DNA of 5,334 nt from Opitutaceae bacterium (GTDB taxonomy: Bacteria > Verrucomicrobiota > Verrucomicrobiia > Opitutales > Opitutaceae): the NCBI GenBank assembly GCA_016763045.1, contig JAESUN010000305.1, positions 1-5,334 of the forward strand, given 5' to 3'. Positions 1 to 5,334 of this stretch are shown one piece after another (positions within the stretch are counted from its first letter, which is position 1; the number at the start of each line of letters is the position of its first letter). The notes under the pieces are model-generated. The model did not search any database and was not told the DNA's origin. It saw nothing but the letters and a program-made list of their open reading frames with translations. The translations under genes and the position numbers were made by a program.

Positions 1-404
1 ATACGGAGGTTAAAGGACCACTTTTGCGGGTATTTTCGAGACCACTGACAACGTATATCATGTCTAATCGATCTGTAAGTAATTGATTACCAACAAATAA
101 CCATACAAAAAACGGTCATTATTGGGTAAATATGTAATTTTGGCTCAGTTTATACCCGGGTTGACCCTCTGCTCTCCGGTCTTATTGAGACCTTGTTGAG
201 ACTGAATTGTCGTGACCTGGATACTACTTAGTTAAAAAATTTGTGTGAAGGTGAACCGGTTCTAGAGACAACTCTTCCTCTGTCTATATGGGGTCCCTTT
301 TTGCGCCACTAATATTATTCAGTTTGTCGCTCCCACACACACGATTGACTTAGGAGATTTATCAACTAAGTTTAGGAGGTCGAAACCACTTCGGCAAATG
401 AACA
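1..404. other. Non-coding region upstream of nqrM
   Basis: No convincing gene is visible on either strand of this 404-base stretch, which is more AT-rich than the genes to its right. It contains several short perfect inverted repeats: GTAAT-tg-ATTAC at 79-90, ACCCGGGT at 154-161, GGTCT-tattg-AGACC at 178-192, GAACCGGTTC at 253-262, and AGACA at 266-270 facing TGTCT at 281-285. The pentamer GAGAC occurs four times on the plus strand (38-42, 187-191, 198-202, 265-269), two of them 11 nt apart within TTGAGAC repeats. I found no tRNA, no terminator with a U-tract and no well-spaced sigma70 promoter. The likely contents are the promoter and leader of nqrM, and possibly the edge of a neighbouring gene before about position 86. 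Regulatory function is inference only. Confidence 0.6.
348..404 (+). promoter_or_regulatory. Structured leader and distant Shine-Dalgarno of nqrM
   Basis: A strong Shine-Dalgarno, AGGAGG, lies at 374-379, but the nqrM ATG is at 405, which is 25 nt downstream and too far for normal use. No in-frame start can lie further upstream, because an in-frame TGA sits at 399-401. Between them is a potential hairpin: 379-384 (GTCGAA) pairs with 390-395 (TTCGGC), with one G-T wobble and a five-base loop ACCAC. Folding it would leave about 9-10 nt between the Shine-Dalgarno and ATG. Just upstream, ACTTAG (348-353) can pair with CTAAGT (366-371) around a 12-nt loop. The sequences are seen directly; the folding and its effect on translation are inferred. 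Confidence 0.5.
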
Positions 405-626
405 ATGAGCGTGTTGCTACATTTTATCGCAGCCATCGCAGTCATCGCATTTGGCATACTCGCTATGGCGATTGGGCAAATCCTACGCAGGAAGAGCATT
501 TCGCATTGCGGTGGATCAAGCATGACGTTCCGCGGTGAAAAAATCCGCTGCCCCGCCTGCAAAGGCAAAACGGTTCCCGACTGTCAGAAACTGGAGGATC
601 TTAAGGCGAAACTTGACGAGTGCTAA
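405..626 (+). CDS. nqrM: Na+-NQR maturation protein NqrM (small Cys-rich membrane protein)
   Basis: This 73-residue protein has one N-terminal membrane segment (about residues 3-26), then a basic RRK stretch and a Cys-rich soluble tail. The junction MAIGQILRRKSISHCGG matches the layout of NqrM (DUF539): a hydrophobic helix ending in a MAxG-type motif, basic residues, then a CGG turn. Cysteines are at 35, 49, 52, 60 and 73, including a CPAC pair typical of metal binding. Known NqrM is a membrane protein needed to assemble the Fe centre held by NqrD and NqrE, so its place beside nqrBCDEF-apbE fits. The tail after CGG is not one I recognise closely, and it has five Cys. The gene is convergent with apbE and overlaps its last 4 nt, instead of following it on the same strand as in many nqr operons. 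The start is fixed by an in-frame TGA just upstream; the ribosome site is unusual (see leader). The family call rests on motif and context. Confidence 0.78.
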   Translation: MSVLLHFIAAIAVIAFGILAMAIGQILRRKSISHCGGSSMTFRGEKIRCPACKGKTVPDCQKLEDLKAKLDEC

Positions 627-1717
627 TTCGATTCGCTTGGTTTTTCCAAGCCCAAAATCGCAAAACCCGAACTTAAGATCCGACGAAAACTGCCATCGCT
701 TTCCGCGATGATGAAGAAGGCTTCCACATCCGGCATGGACTCAATCCAATCCAACCCTTCTTCCTCTCCCATTACGAACACTGCAGTAGCGATTCCATCT
801 GCAAACATGCAATCGGTCGCGACCACAGAGACGCTTGCAAGTCGGTGCGTCACAGGATGACCGGTACGTGGGTCTAAAATGTGAGACAAGGTATTGCCTT
901 CTTTATCCAAGATGAAGTTGCGATACCTGCCTGAAGTCGCGATAGCTTTATCGACTAGTTCGATCACCGCATCCAAACTCTCGCCTGGTAGCAAATCGGG
1001 ATTCGGCGTTTCTATACCCACTCTCCAAGGGCGCCCTCCCTCGCCTAATCCTCTCACATATATTTCACCGCCAATCTCTACAAAAGTATTGGCTAATCCT
1101 CTATTGCGCAGCAAATCCGAAATCGCATCAACGGCATAACCTTTTGCGATGGCGTTTAAATTCAACTGCAAGCCAGGAACCTTTTTTCGTATCCAAGTTT
1201 GGGAAACAATCTCAAGATTCGCGTATCCTGTTTTTTTAAGGGCTAGCTGAATCTGCTCCTCCGATGGGAGACCGGGTGACGGGCGGCGGTGGCCGAATCC
1301 CCACAAATTTATAAGCGGGTCCAAGGCAGGATCGAAGGCGTTTTTCGAGCGTTCGCCCACGTCGAGGGCCGCTTGGACGACTTTTGCAAAGGAAGGAGAA
1401 ACCTCGAACGGATCGATTGAATCGCTCCTATTGAAGCGACTGATTTCACTCTGATCTCGGTAAGTCGACATCTGGTCATTCAAGTCTTCCAGCAAGCGTT
1501 CTACGTCCTCTCGAAGCGCCTTGAATTCCGTAACGCTCAAGTCTTCGTTAATAGCCTTGATCGAATAGGTAGTCCCCATCGTGAAGCCATCCAGAGAGAG
1601 TTGATCGGGAGCGGGTTGGCCCCGAAAAATCATCCAGACCGTAAGCGCAACGATAACGGATCCCACGAATATCGTTTTGCGTGGATCAAATTGGCGAGGT
1701 TGGACTACAATTGGCAT
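623..1717 (-). CDS. apbE: FAD:protein FMN transferase ApbE
   Basis: ApbE uses FAD and Mg2+ to attach FMN through a phosphoester bond to a threonine, here expected to be in NqrB and NqrC. The 364 residues show the family landmarks in order: TMGTTY (46-51), STYRD (84-88), DPLINLWGFG (133-142), LNLNAIAKGYAVD (185-197), GGEIYVRG (216-223), SGRYRNF (262-268), HILDPRTG (279-286) and the metal/flavin site ADGIAT (306-311, with D307 and T311). Residues 15-31 form a hydrophobic anchor, so the catalytic domain should lie on the periplasmic side, where the NqrB/NqrC FMNs are. There is no lipobox cysteine, unlike the many ApbE proteins that are lipoproteins. It lies 146 bp after nqrF on the same strand, so it may be read through from the operon or have its own promoter. 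No strong Shine-Dalgarno precedes the ATG; the start is supported by the anchor immediately following. Its 3' end overlaps convergent nqrM. Confidence 0.96.
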   Translation of the reverse strand: MPIVVQPRQFDPRKTIFVGSVIVALTVWMIFRGQPAPDQLSLDGFTMGTTYSIKAINEDLSVTEFKALREDVERLLEDLNDQMSTYRDQSEISRFNRSDSIDPFEVSPSFAKVVQAALDVGERSKNAFDPALDPLINLWGFGHRRPSPGLPSEEQIQLALKKTGYANLEIVSQTWIRKKVPGLQLNLNAIAKGYAVDAISDLLRNRGLANTFVEIGGEIYVRGLGEGGRPWRVGIETPNPDLLPGESLDAVIELVDKAIATSGRYRNFILDKEGNTLSHILDPRTGHPVTHRLASVSVVATDCMFADGIATAVFVMGEEEGLDWIESMPDVEAFFIIAESDGSFRRILSSGFAILGLEKPSESN

Positions 1718-1863
1718 ACGTGACGCTAGGATTCGGCTGGAACCGACTTCTTTTAAAACCCTCTTCAGTAATCAATTAAAGAATATAAAGCGAAAACCAA
1801 CTTGAAGGCAGTGTCAATCGAACGAATGAGAACACGCGTTTTCACCGCTACCAAAAAACGATG
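1718..1863. other. 146-bp spacer between nqrF and apbE
   Basis: This is the only sizeable gap in the minus-strand gene series. It is AT-rich around 1750-1800. On the minus strand there is a TTGACA (1817-1812) and a TATATT (1787-1782), but 24 nt separate them, too many for a standard sigma70 promoter. I see no hairpin followed by a T-run after the nqrF stop, so read-through from nqrF into apbE is plausible. No ORF in this gap looks real. Confidence 0.5.
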
Positions 1864-3084
1864 CTAGAACTCGTCGAACGCGATCATCTCTTTTTCCACT
1901 CCGAGATCGTAGAGCATCTTTTGTACCGCTTGGATCATCATCGGGGGTCCACATAAGTAGTACTCTACTTCCGATGGGTCTGGATGCTTGTCGAGGTACT
2001 TTTCTAAGACTACCGAATGAATGAATCCGGTTGGCCCCGTCCAATTGTCTTCCGGCTGAGGTTCGCTCAATGCGACGTGGAAGGAAAAATTGGGAAATTC
2101 CTTTTCGATCTTCTCAAAATGATCCGTATAGAACATCTCGCGAAGCGAGCGGGCTCCATACCAGTAGCTCACCTCTCTCCCAGTACGTTGCGAATGAAAG
2201 AGGTCGAAAATATGACTACGCATGGGAGCCATACCGGCGTCCCCCCCAATATAGACCATTTCGCGCTCCGTCTCCTTTGAGAAAAACTCGCCAAAGGGGC
2301 CACTGACCTCCACTTCATCTCCTGGCTTCAGATTAAACATGTAGCTCGAAGCCACTCCGGGAGAAACATCCAGTTTTGGCGGAGGCGTAGCGATGCGAAC
2401 ATTCAACATAACCTGGTTTCCCTCAGCTGGATGATTGGCCATCGAGTAGGCGCGAAAACAAGGTTCTCGGTTGTCTACTGATAGATCCCAGAACTTAAAC
2501 CGATCCCAATCTTCACGATATTCTTCCTCCACATCGAAATCCTTAAACGACAACTTGTATTTCGGGATATCGATTTGGATGTAACCGCCCGCTTGGAAAT
2601 TCAGATCAACTCCCGTCGGCAAGTCGATCATGAGCTCCTTGATAAAAGTCGCCACGTTTTGATTAGACCGAACCGTCCCGTTGAACTTTCGAATCTCCAG
2701 GACCTCGTCGGGAATCGATATCTTCATGTCTTCCTTGACCTTTACTTGGCAGCCTAGGCGCATCCCCTCTTTCGCATCCTTCTTTCCGATGTATCCCGTT
2801 TCAGTCGGCAAGATGCTCCCACCACCCTCTAGTACGTGGCACTTGCACATAGCACAGGTTCCGCCGCCGCCACATGCAGAAGGCAAATACACCTTTTCAC
2901 TCGCCAATGCAGAAAGCAAAGTGCCTCCCGGCTTAATCTTCAGCGTTTTCTTGCCGCCGTTGATATCGATCGTCACCTCTCCATCGGGAGACAGGATTTC
3001 AGACGATATTATAATCCAAGCCACGAGAAAAATAATGTTTCCCGTGAAGACGACAACGCTGACGATTACGAATGTGGAGAGCAT
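1864..3084 (-). CDS. nqrF: Na+-NQR subunit F (NADH dehydrogenase subunit)
   Basis: NqrF is the electron entry point: it oxidises NADH on the cytoplasmic side and passes electrons via FAD and a 2Fe-2S cluster into the membrane complex. The 406 residues match the usual length. An N-terminal membrane helix (about 3-27) is followed by a ferredoxin domain with C71, C77, C80 and C112 as cluster ligands in a CGGGGTCAMC context, then a ferredoxin-reductase FAD domain with RAYSMAN (R211, Y213, S214), then the NADH domain with GGDAGMAPMRSH (280-291), YWYGARS, the EDNWTGPTGFIH segment and CGPPMM (C378), ending in FDEF. The third residue of the NADH glycine-rich loop is D282, where Vibrio and Haemophilus NqrF have Gly. 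It starts 6 nt after the nqrE stop with no clear Shine-Dalgarno, suggesting translational coupling. The identity is secure; RnfC/RnfB-type or soluble reductases lack this domain combination. Confidence 0.98.
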   Translation of the reverse strand: MLSTFVIVSVVVFTGNIIFLVAWIIISSEILSPDGEVTIDINGGKKTLKIKPGGTLLSALASEKVYLPSACGGGGTCAMCKCHVLEGGGSILPTETGYIGKKDAKEGMRLGCQVKVKEDMKISIPDEVLEIRKFNGTVRSNQNVATFIKELMIDLPTGVDLNFQAGGYIQIDIPKYKLSFKDFDVEEEYREDWDRFKFWDLSVDNREPCFRAYSMANHPAEGNQVMLNVRIATPPPKLDVSPGVASSYMFNLKPGDEVEVSGPFGEFFSKETEREMVYIGGDAGMAPMRSHIFDLFHSQRTGREVSYWYGARSLREMFYTDHFEKIEKEFPNFSFHVALSEPQPEDNWTGPTGFIHSVVLEKYLDKHPDPSEVEYYLCGPPMMIQAVQKMLYDLGVEKEMIAFDEF

Positions 3085-3090
3085 GGCAGT

Positions 3091-3705
3091 TTATAGCTTA
3101 ATACCAGAGAAGCAAAGAAAACCGATAGACATAAGGCCAGTGATAATAAAGGTCATTCCCAATCCTTTTAGTCCTGGGGGTATGTTCGAATATCGAATTT
3201 TCTTCCGAATCGCTGCCATTCCTACAATGGCCAAAAAGAAGCCCATGCCTGCCGATATTCCGAACACAGTCGCTTGCGGCAATGTGTAGTCGCGCTCCAC
3301 CATGAACAAGGAGCCGCCCAGAATTGCGCAATTCACAGTTATCAAGGGAAGGAAGATTCCAAGAGCCTGATACAAGGGAGGAAAATACTTGTCTAAGACC
3401 AATTCAACAAATTGTACGATCGAAGCGATGATCGCGATGAATAAAATGAGATTCAAAAACGACAAATCCAAGGAAGCCAGCTGCTCATTCCCCGTCCAGG
3501 CCAGGGCTCCGTCATTCAATAAATATTCGTTAATTCCCCAATTCAAGGGGCACGTAATTCCCAGGACGAAAATGACCGCCATACCCAAACCAGTCGCTGT
3601 CTCGACTTTTTTCGACAACGCGAGAAAAGAGCACATGCCTAGAAAATAGGCTAAAACGATGTTCTCGATGAATATCGTTTTTACTGCTAAATTTAATAGT
3701 TCCAT
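3091..3705 (-). CDS. nqrE: Na+-NQR subunit E (membrane Fe-site subunit)
   Basis: NqrE is an integral membrane subunit that, with NqrD, holds an iron centre inside the membrane through two cysteines from each protein and carries electrons between NqrF and NqrC. The 204-residue protein is strongly hydrophobic with about six membrane helices. It opens with the family signature [19 protein letters not shown], giving the first ligand C25. The second ligand is C126 in [10 protein letters not shown]. These correspond to the conserved pair in Vibrio cholerae NqrE. A segment at about 60-80 between helices is probably an external loop. It starts 8 nt after the nqrD stop, with TAGGAA as a reasonable ribosome-binding site. 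RnfA is the paralogue, but the Nqr neighbours and the FLGMCSFLA motif favour NqrE. Confidence 0.97.
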   Translation of the reverse strand: MELLNLAVKTIFIENIVLAYFLGMCSFLALSKKVETATGLGMAVIFVLGITCPLNWGINEYLLNDGALAWTGNEQLASLDLSFLNLILFIAIIASIVQFVELVLDKYFPPLYQALGIFLPLITVNCAILGGSLFMVERDYTLPQATVFGISAGMGFFLAIVGMAAIRKKIRYSNIPPGLKGLGMTFIITGLMSIGFLCFSGIKL

Positions 3706-3713
3706 CTCAATTC

Positions 3714-4316
3714 CTAGTCTTCTTCAACTTTATGAATAACACTGCGTTGTATCCAAATAATAAGACCTATTATTATAAACGCTCCAGGGGCCAAGATCAC
3801 TAGCCCATTCCCCTCGTATGCCAGTGGCAGGACTTGATAGTTATACCAAGTGCCGAAACCGATAACCTCGCGCAATGAAGCGACAACGATCAATATCGCG
3901 CTGTACCCGAGGCCATTGCCAAACCCATCGACCAGCGACAGTCTCGGAGGATTCTGCAGCGCAAAGGCTTCCGCTCGCCCCATCACAATGCAGTTGGTTA
4001 TTATTAAGCCCACAAAAACGCTTAGCTGGCGGCTCACGTCGTACATGTACGCCTTCAAGATGTTGTCTGCCAAAATAACGAGTGAAGCGATTACCGTCAT
4101 TTCTACGATCATTCGTATTTTAGACGGCATTACATTTCGAAGCAGCGAAATAATTAAATTAGAACAAATCAGTACACTGGTCAAGGCGAGCGACATTACG
4201 AACGACGTCTCTACTTTTATTGTCACCGCTAACGCGGAACAGATTCCCAACACTTGTACCGTAATTGGGTTATTATCGGAAAGCGGGTCCAATACAGTTT
4301 CTTTCAACTTAGCCAT
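3714..4316 (-). CDS. nqrD: Na+-NQR subunit D (membrane Fe-site subunit)
   Basis: NqrD is the partner of NqrE: two inverted, homologous six-helix subunits that share the intramembrane iron site. I place the start at 4316, giving 200 residues beginning [12 protein letters not shown], because this matches the family N-terminus and overlaps the nqrC stop by only 8 nt. An upstream in-frame ATG at 4376 would add 20 residues that look like antisense-free read-through of nqrC sequence and would overlap nqrC by 68 nt. Visible motifs are [19 protein letters not shown] (ligand C26), a conserved KVETSFVM turn, [14 protein letters not shown] (ligand C109) and [10 protein letters not shown]. The sequence GGGATTGGGG before the ATG is a weak ribosome site, so translation is probably coupled to nqrC. 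RnfE is the paralogue; context favours NqrD. Confidence 0.97.
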   Translation of the reverse strand: MAKLKETVLDPLSDNNPITVQVLGICSALAVTIKVETSFVMSLALTSVLICSNLIISLLRNVMPSKIRMIVEMTVIASLVILADNILKAYMYDVSRQLSVFVGLIITNCIVMGRAEAFALQNPPRLSLVDGFGNGLGYSAILIVVASLREVIGFGTWYNYQVLPLAYEGNGLVILAPGAFIIIGLIIWIQRSVIHKVEED

Positions 4317-5058
4317 CCCCAATCCCTTTCGTTTTTCTAATCTTACTGAAATATCGTTCGTACAAGGCCAAGTCACGATTCAAGAAAACAGTAAGCCCAT
4401 TCCCGGTCATGGTAGCCGCGCTAATGCCCGATACTGCATGCAATTCGTCCGAATCGGCCCCTTCCCTTTTCACTTCGAATCGCTGCAAATCGCCCGCCGT
4501 GAAGAAGACCTTCCCTTTAAACTGATCCTGAAACCAAGCCTTCTCAACCTCGGCTCCCATTCCTGGAGTTTCGCCATGCTTATAGAAAGTGATCCCGCTG
4601 AATTCAGTCAGCGTACTATCGACAGCTAAGTATCCATAAATCATCGACCAGAGCCCTAAACCGGAAACGGGAAACGAATACTGAACAATCTCGCCATTTT
4701 CTGTCCAGCGATATAAAGGCAGCATAGTCCTGTCTTTGCTAGACTTTGCGTTCCGCTCATTTCTCGGTATGTCCTCGCTAGTCAACCCTTCTAGCAGTGA
4801 TCCGGTCTCCTTGTCGATGAGGATTTCTTCGATATGCGCGGCGAAAACGAGATCCACAGCTTCCTTCGAAAGCGGTGAGCCCTCCGCATCGACAATTGGC
4901 TGCCCGAAAGCTTTCAGCACATTAATCCTCCTATCCAGCTCCACATTATCGTCCTGCCGTTGTTTCAAAACGGCAACCGTGGTCGATATCAATAAGCTGC
5001 AAATAACGCAAATGATAACAGCGAACCTGATCGTCCTTAGATCTTCTTTAATCTTCAT
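4309..5058 (-). CDS. nqrC: Na+-NQR subunit C (covalent FMN subunit)
   Basis: NqrC carries an FMN bound covalently to a threonine and relays electrons from the NqrD/E iron site towards NqrB on the periplasmic side. The 249-residue protein has one N-terminal membrane helix (about 11-31) and a periplasmic FMN-binding domain. Family motifs are [14 protein letters not shown] (133-146), [11 protein letters not shown] (161-171) and the flavinylation site [12 protein letters not shown] (210-221), with T216 as the expected FMN attachment residue. The site is unusual: S210 replaces the usual Asp and A214 replaces the usual Gly of motifs such as DGLSGAT. T216 and the adjacent Ala are intact, so modification by the nearby ApbE is still likely. 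The start overlaps nqrB by 11 nt; a GAGGAG lies 11 nt upstream of the ATG. Confidence 0.97.
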   Translation of the reverse strand: MKIKEDLRTIRFAVIICVICSLLISTTVAVLKQRQDDNVELDRRINVLKAFGQPIVDAEGSPLSKEAVDLVFAAHIEEILIDKETGSLLEGLTSEDIPRNERNAKSSKDRTMLPLYRWTENGEIVQYSFPVSGLGLWSMIYGYLAVDSTLTEFSGITFYKHGETPGMGAEVEKAWFQDQFKGKVFFTAGDLQRFEVKREGADSDELHAVSGISAATMTGNGLTVFLNRDLALYERYFSKIRKTKGIGDG

Positions 5059-5334
5059 GAGGTTTAAATCTCCTCAAATAATGTTCACGACTCCGAATAT
5101 GCGCCTGAAGCACAAAATAATCAATAAGCGGAGCCATTACATTCATAAACAGAATAGCCAGCATCACACCCTCTGGATAGGCTGGATCGGCAACTCGAAT
5201 CAATACGACCAGCACTCCAATCAAGAATCCGTAGATCCACTTACCCTTATTTGTAGCGGCGGCGGAAACGGGATCCGTCGCCATGAATACCGCCCCGAAC
5301 AGAAATCCCCCCATGACCAGATGATAATGGAATG
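5048..5334 (-). CDS. nqrB: Na+-NQR subunit B, C-terminal part (runs off the right edge)
   Basis: Only the last 95 codons are in the window; the reading frame continues open through the right edge, so the internal ATG at 5314 is not the true start. NqrB is the large membrane subunit with Na+ and quinone sites, a covalent FMN and riboflavin. The visible end shows the highly conserved segments [53 protein letters not shown] and [10 protein letters not shown], which form the last membrane helices. The FMN-bearing threonine lies further upstream and cannot be checked here. The coding end overlaps the nqrC start by 11 nt (ATGAAGATTAA), linking the two genes in translation. RnfD is the paralogue, but the AYPEG context and the neighbouring nqrC support NqrB. 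Confidence 0.96.
   Translation of the reverse strand, partial: FHYHLVMGGFLFGAVFMATDPVSAAATNKGKWIYGFLIGVLVVLIRVADPAYPEGVMLAILFMNVMAPLIDYFVLQAHIRSREHYLRRFKPHED
5056..5076 (-). promoter_or_regulatory. nqrC ribosome-binding site inside a small hairpin
   Basis: On the minus strand TGAGG (5076-5072) can pair with CCTCA (5062-5058) around a 9-nt AT-rich loop. The left arm contains most of the GAGGAG Shine-Dalgarno and the right arm ends on the A of the nqrC ATG. A ribosome finishing nqrB would open the structure, so it could enforce coupled translation. The pairing is only five base pairs; the coupling role is inferred. Confidence 0.35.

Noticed and set aside
1..86. Possible gene edge: a plus-strand frame open from the left edge to TGA at 84-86 (28 codons), or a minus-strand start at 61 running off the left edge (reads MIYVVSGLENTRKSG...)
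   Set aside because: The two readings use the same bases on opposite strands, both are too short to judge, neither resembles a family I recognise, and the minus-strand start has no ribosome site.
240..285. GGTTCTAGA as a tRNA T-loop
   Set aside because: The flanking bases cannot form the T stem, and no acceptor or anticodon arms are present.
345..373. TTGACT at 345-350 as a -35 box for nqrM
   Set aside because: The sequence 16-18 nt downstream (TAAGTT/AAGTTT) is a poor -10, and transcription there would remove the Shine-Dalgarno.
398..538. Out-of-frame ATG at 398 giving a 46-codon ORF after the AGGAGG
   Set aside because: It is nested in nqrM in another frame, its product looks like random His/Arg-rich shadow sequence, and it is still 18 nt from the Shine-Dalgarno.
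635..651. Hairpin GCTTGG-ttttt-CCAAGC near the apbE/nqrM junction as a bidirectional terminator
   Set aside because: Only six base pairs, lies inside the apbE coding end, and no T-run follows on either strand.
1782..1817. TTGACA and TATATT on the minus strand as an apbE promoter
   Set aside because: Spacer of 24 nt is too long for sigma70; nothing closer to a -10 fits the TTGACA.
2681..3289. 202-codon plus-strand ORF and other long plus-strand ORFs (for example 3850-4629)
   Set aside because: They are antisense to nqrF/nqrE and nqrC/nqrD, whose products carry complete family motifs; the antisense products have no recognisable motifs.
4317..4376. Longer NqrD start at 4376 adding 20 residues
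   Set aside because: The extension overlaps nqrC by 68 nt and does not match the NqrD N-terminus, which begins at the Met at 4316.

Overview
The window carries most of an operon for the Na+-translocating NADH:quinone oxidoreductase (Na+-NQR), a sodium-pumping respiratory enzyme, together with two of its maturation factors. The organism is probably a marine or salt-adapted Gram-negative bacterium. A Verrucomicrobiota/PVC-type lineage is my best guess, because the subunits are clearly Nqr but diverge from the Vibrio/Haemophilus forms at several signature positions. That placement is an impression from protein sequence, not a search result.

Layout. On the minus strand, read from the right edge, come the 3' end of nqrB (cut by the window edge), nqrC, nqrD, nqrE and nqrF. 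They are packed with overlaps of 11 and 8 nt and gaps of 8 and 6 nt, as expected of one co-translated unit. After a 146-bp gap follows apbE, the FAD:protein FMN transferase that attaches FMN covalently to NqrB and NqrC. On the plus strand, running towards apbE and overlapping its last 4 nt, is a 73-codon gene for a small Cys-rich, single-TM protein that I call NqrM, the factor needed for iron delivery to the NqrD/NqrE site. The first 404 bases hold no convincing gene, but contain several short inverted repeats and the structured leader of nqrM.

How the parts work together. NqrF oxidises NADH through FAD and a 2Fe-2S cluster. Electrons cross the membrane through the Fe site held by paired cysteines of NqrD and NqrE, pass to the covalent FMNs of NqrC and NqrB and then to riboflavin and quinone, and Na+ is exported. 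ApbE and NqrM supply the two special maturation steps. nqrA, normally first in the operon, must lie beyond the right edge if present.

What stands out: nqrM converges on the operon; its strong Shine-Dalgarno sits too far from the start codon, but a small hairpin between them could correct the spacing; NqrC has a non-canonical flavinylation motif (SGISAAT instead of the usual D-x-x-S-G-A-T type); NqrF has GGDAGMAP in place of GGGAGMAP; and a small hairpin covers the nqrC ribosome-binding site. I see no mobile element, CRISPR array, tRNA or rRNA, and no evidence of a wholly new system.
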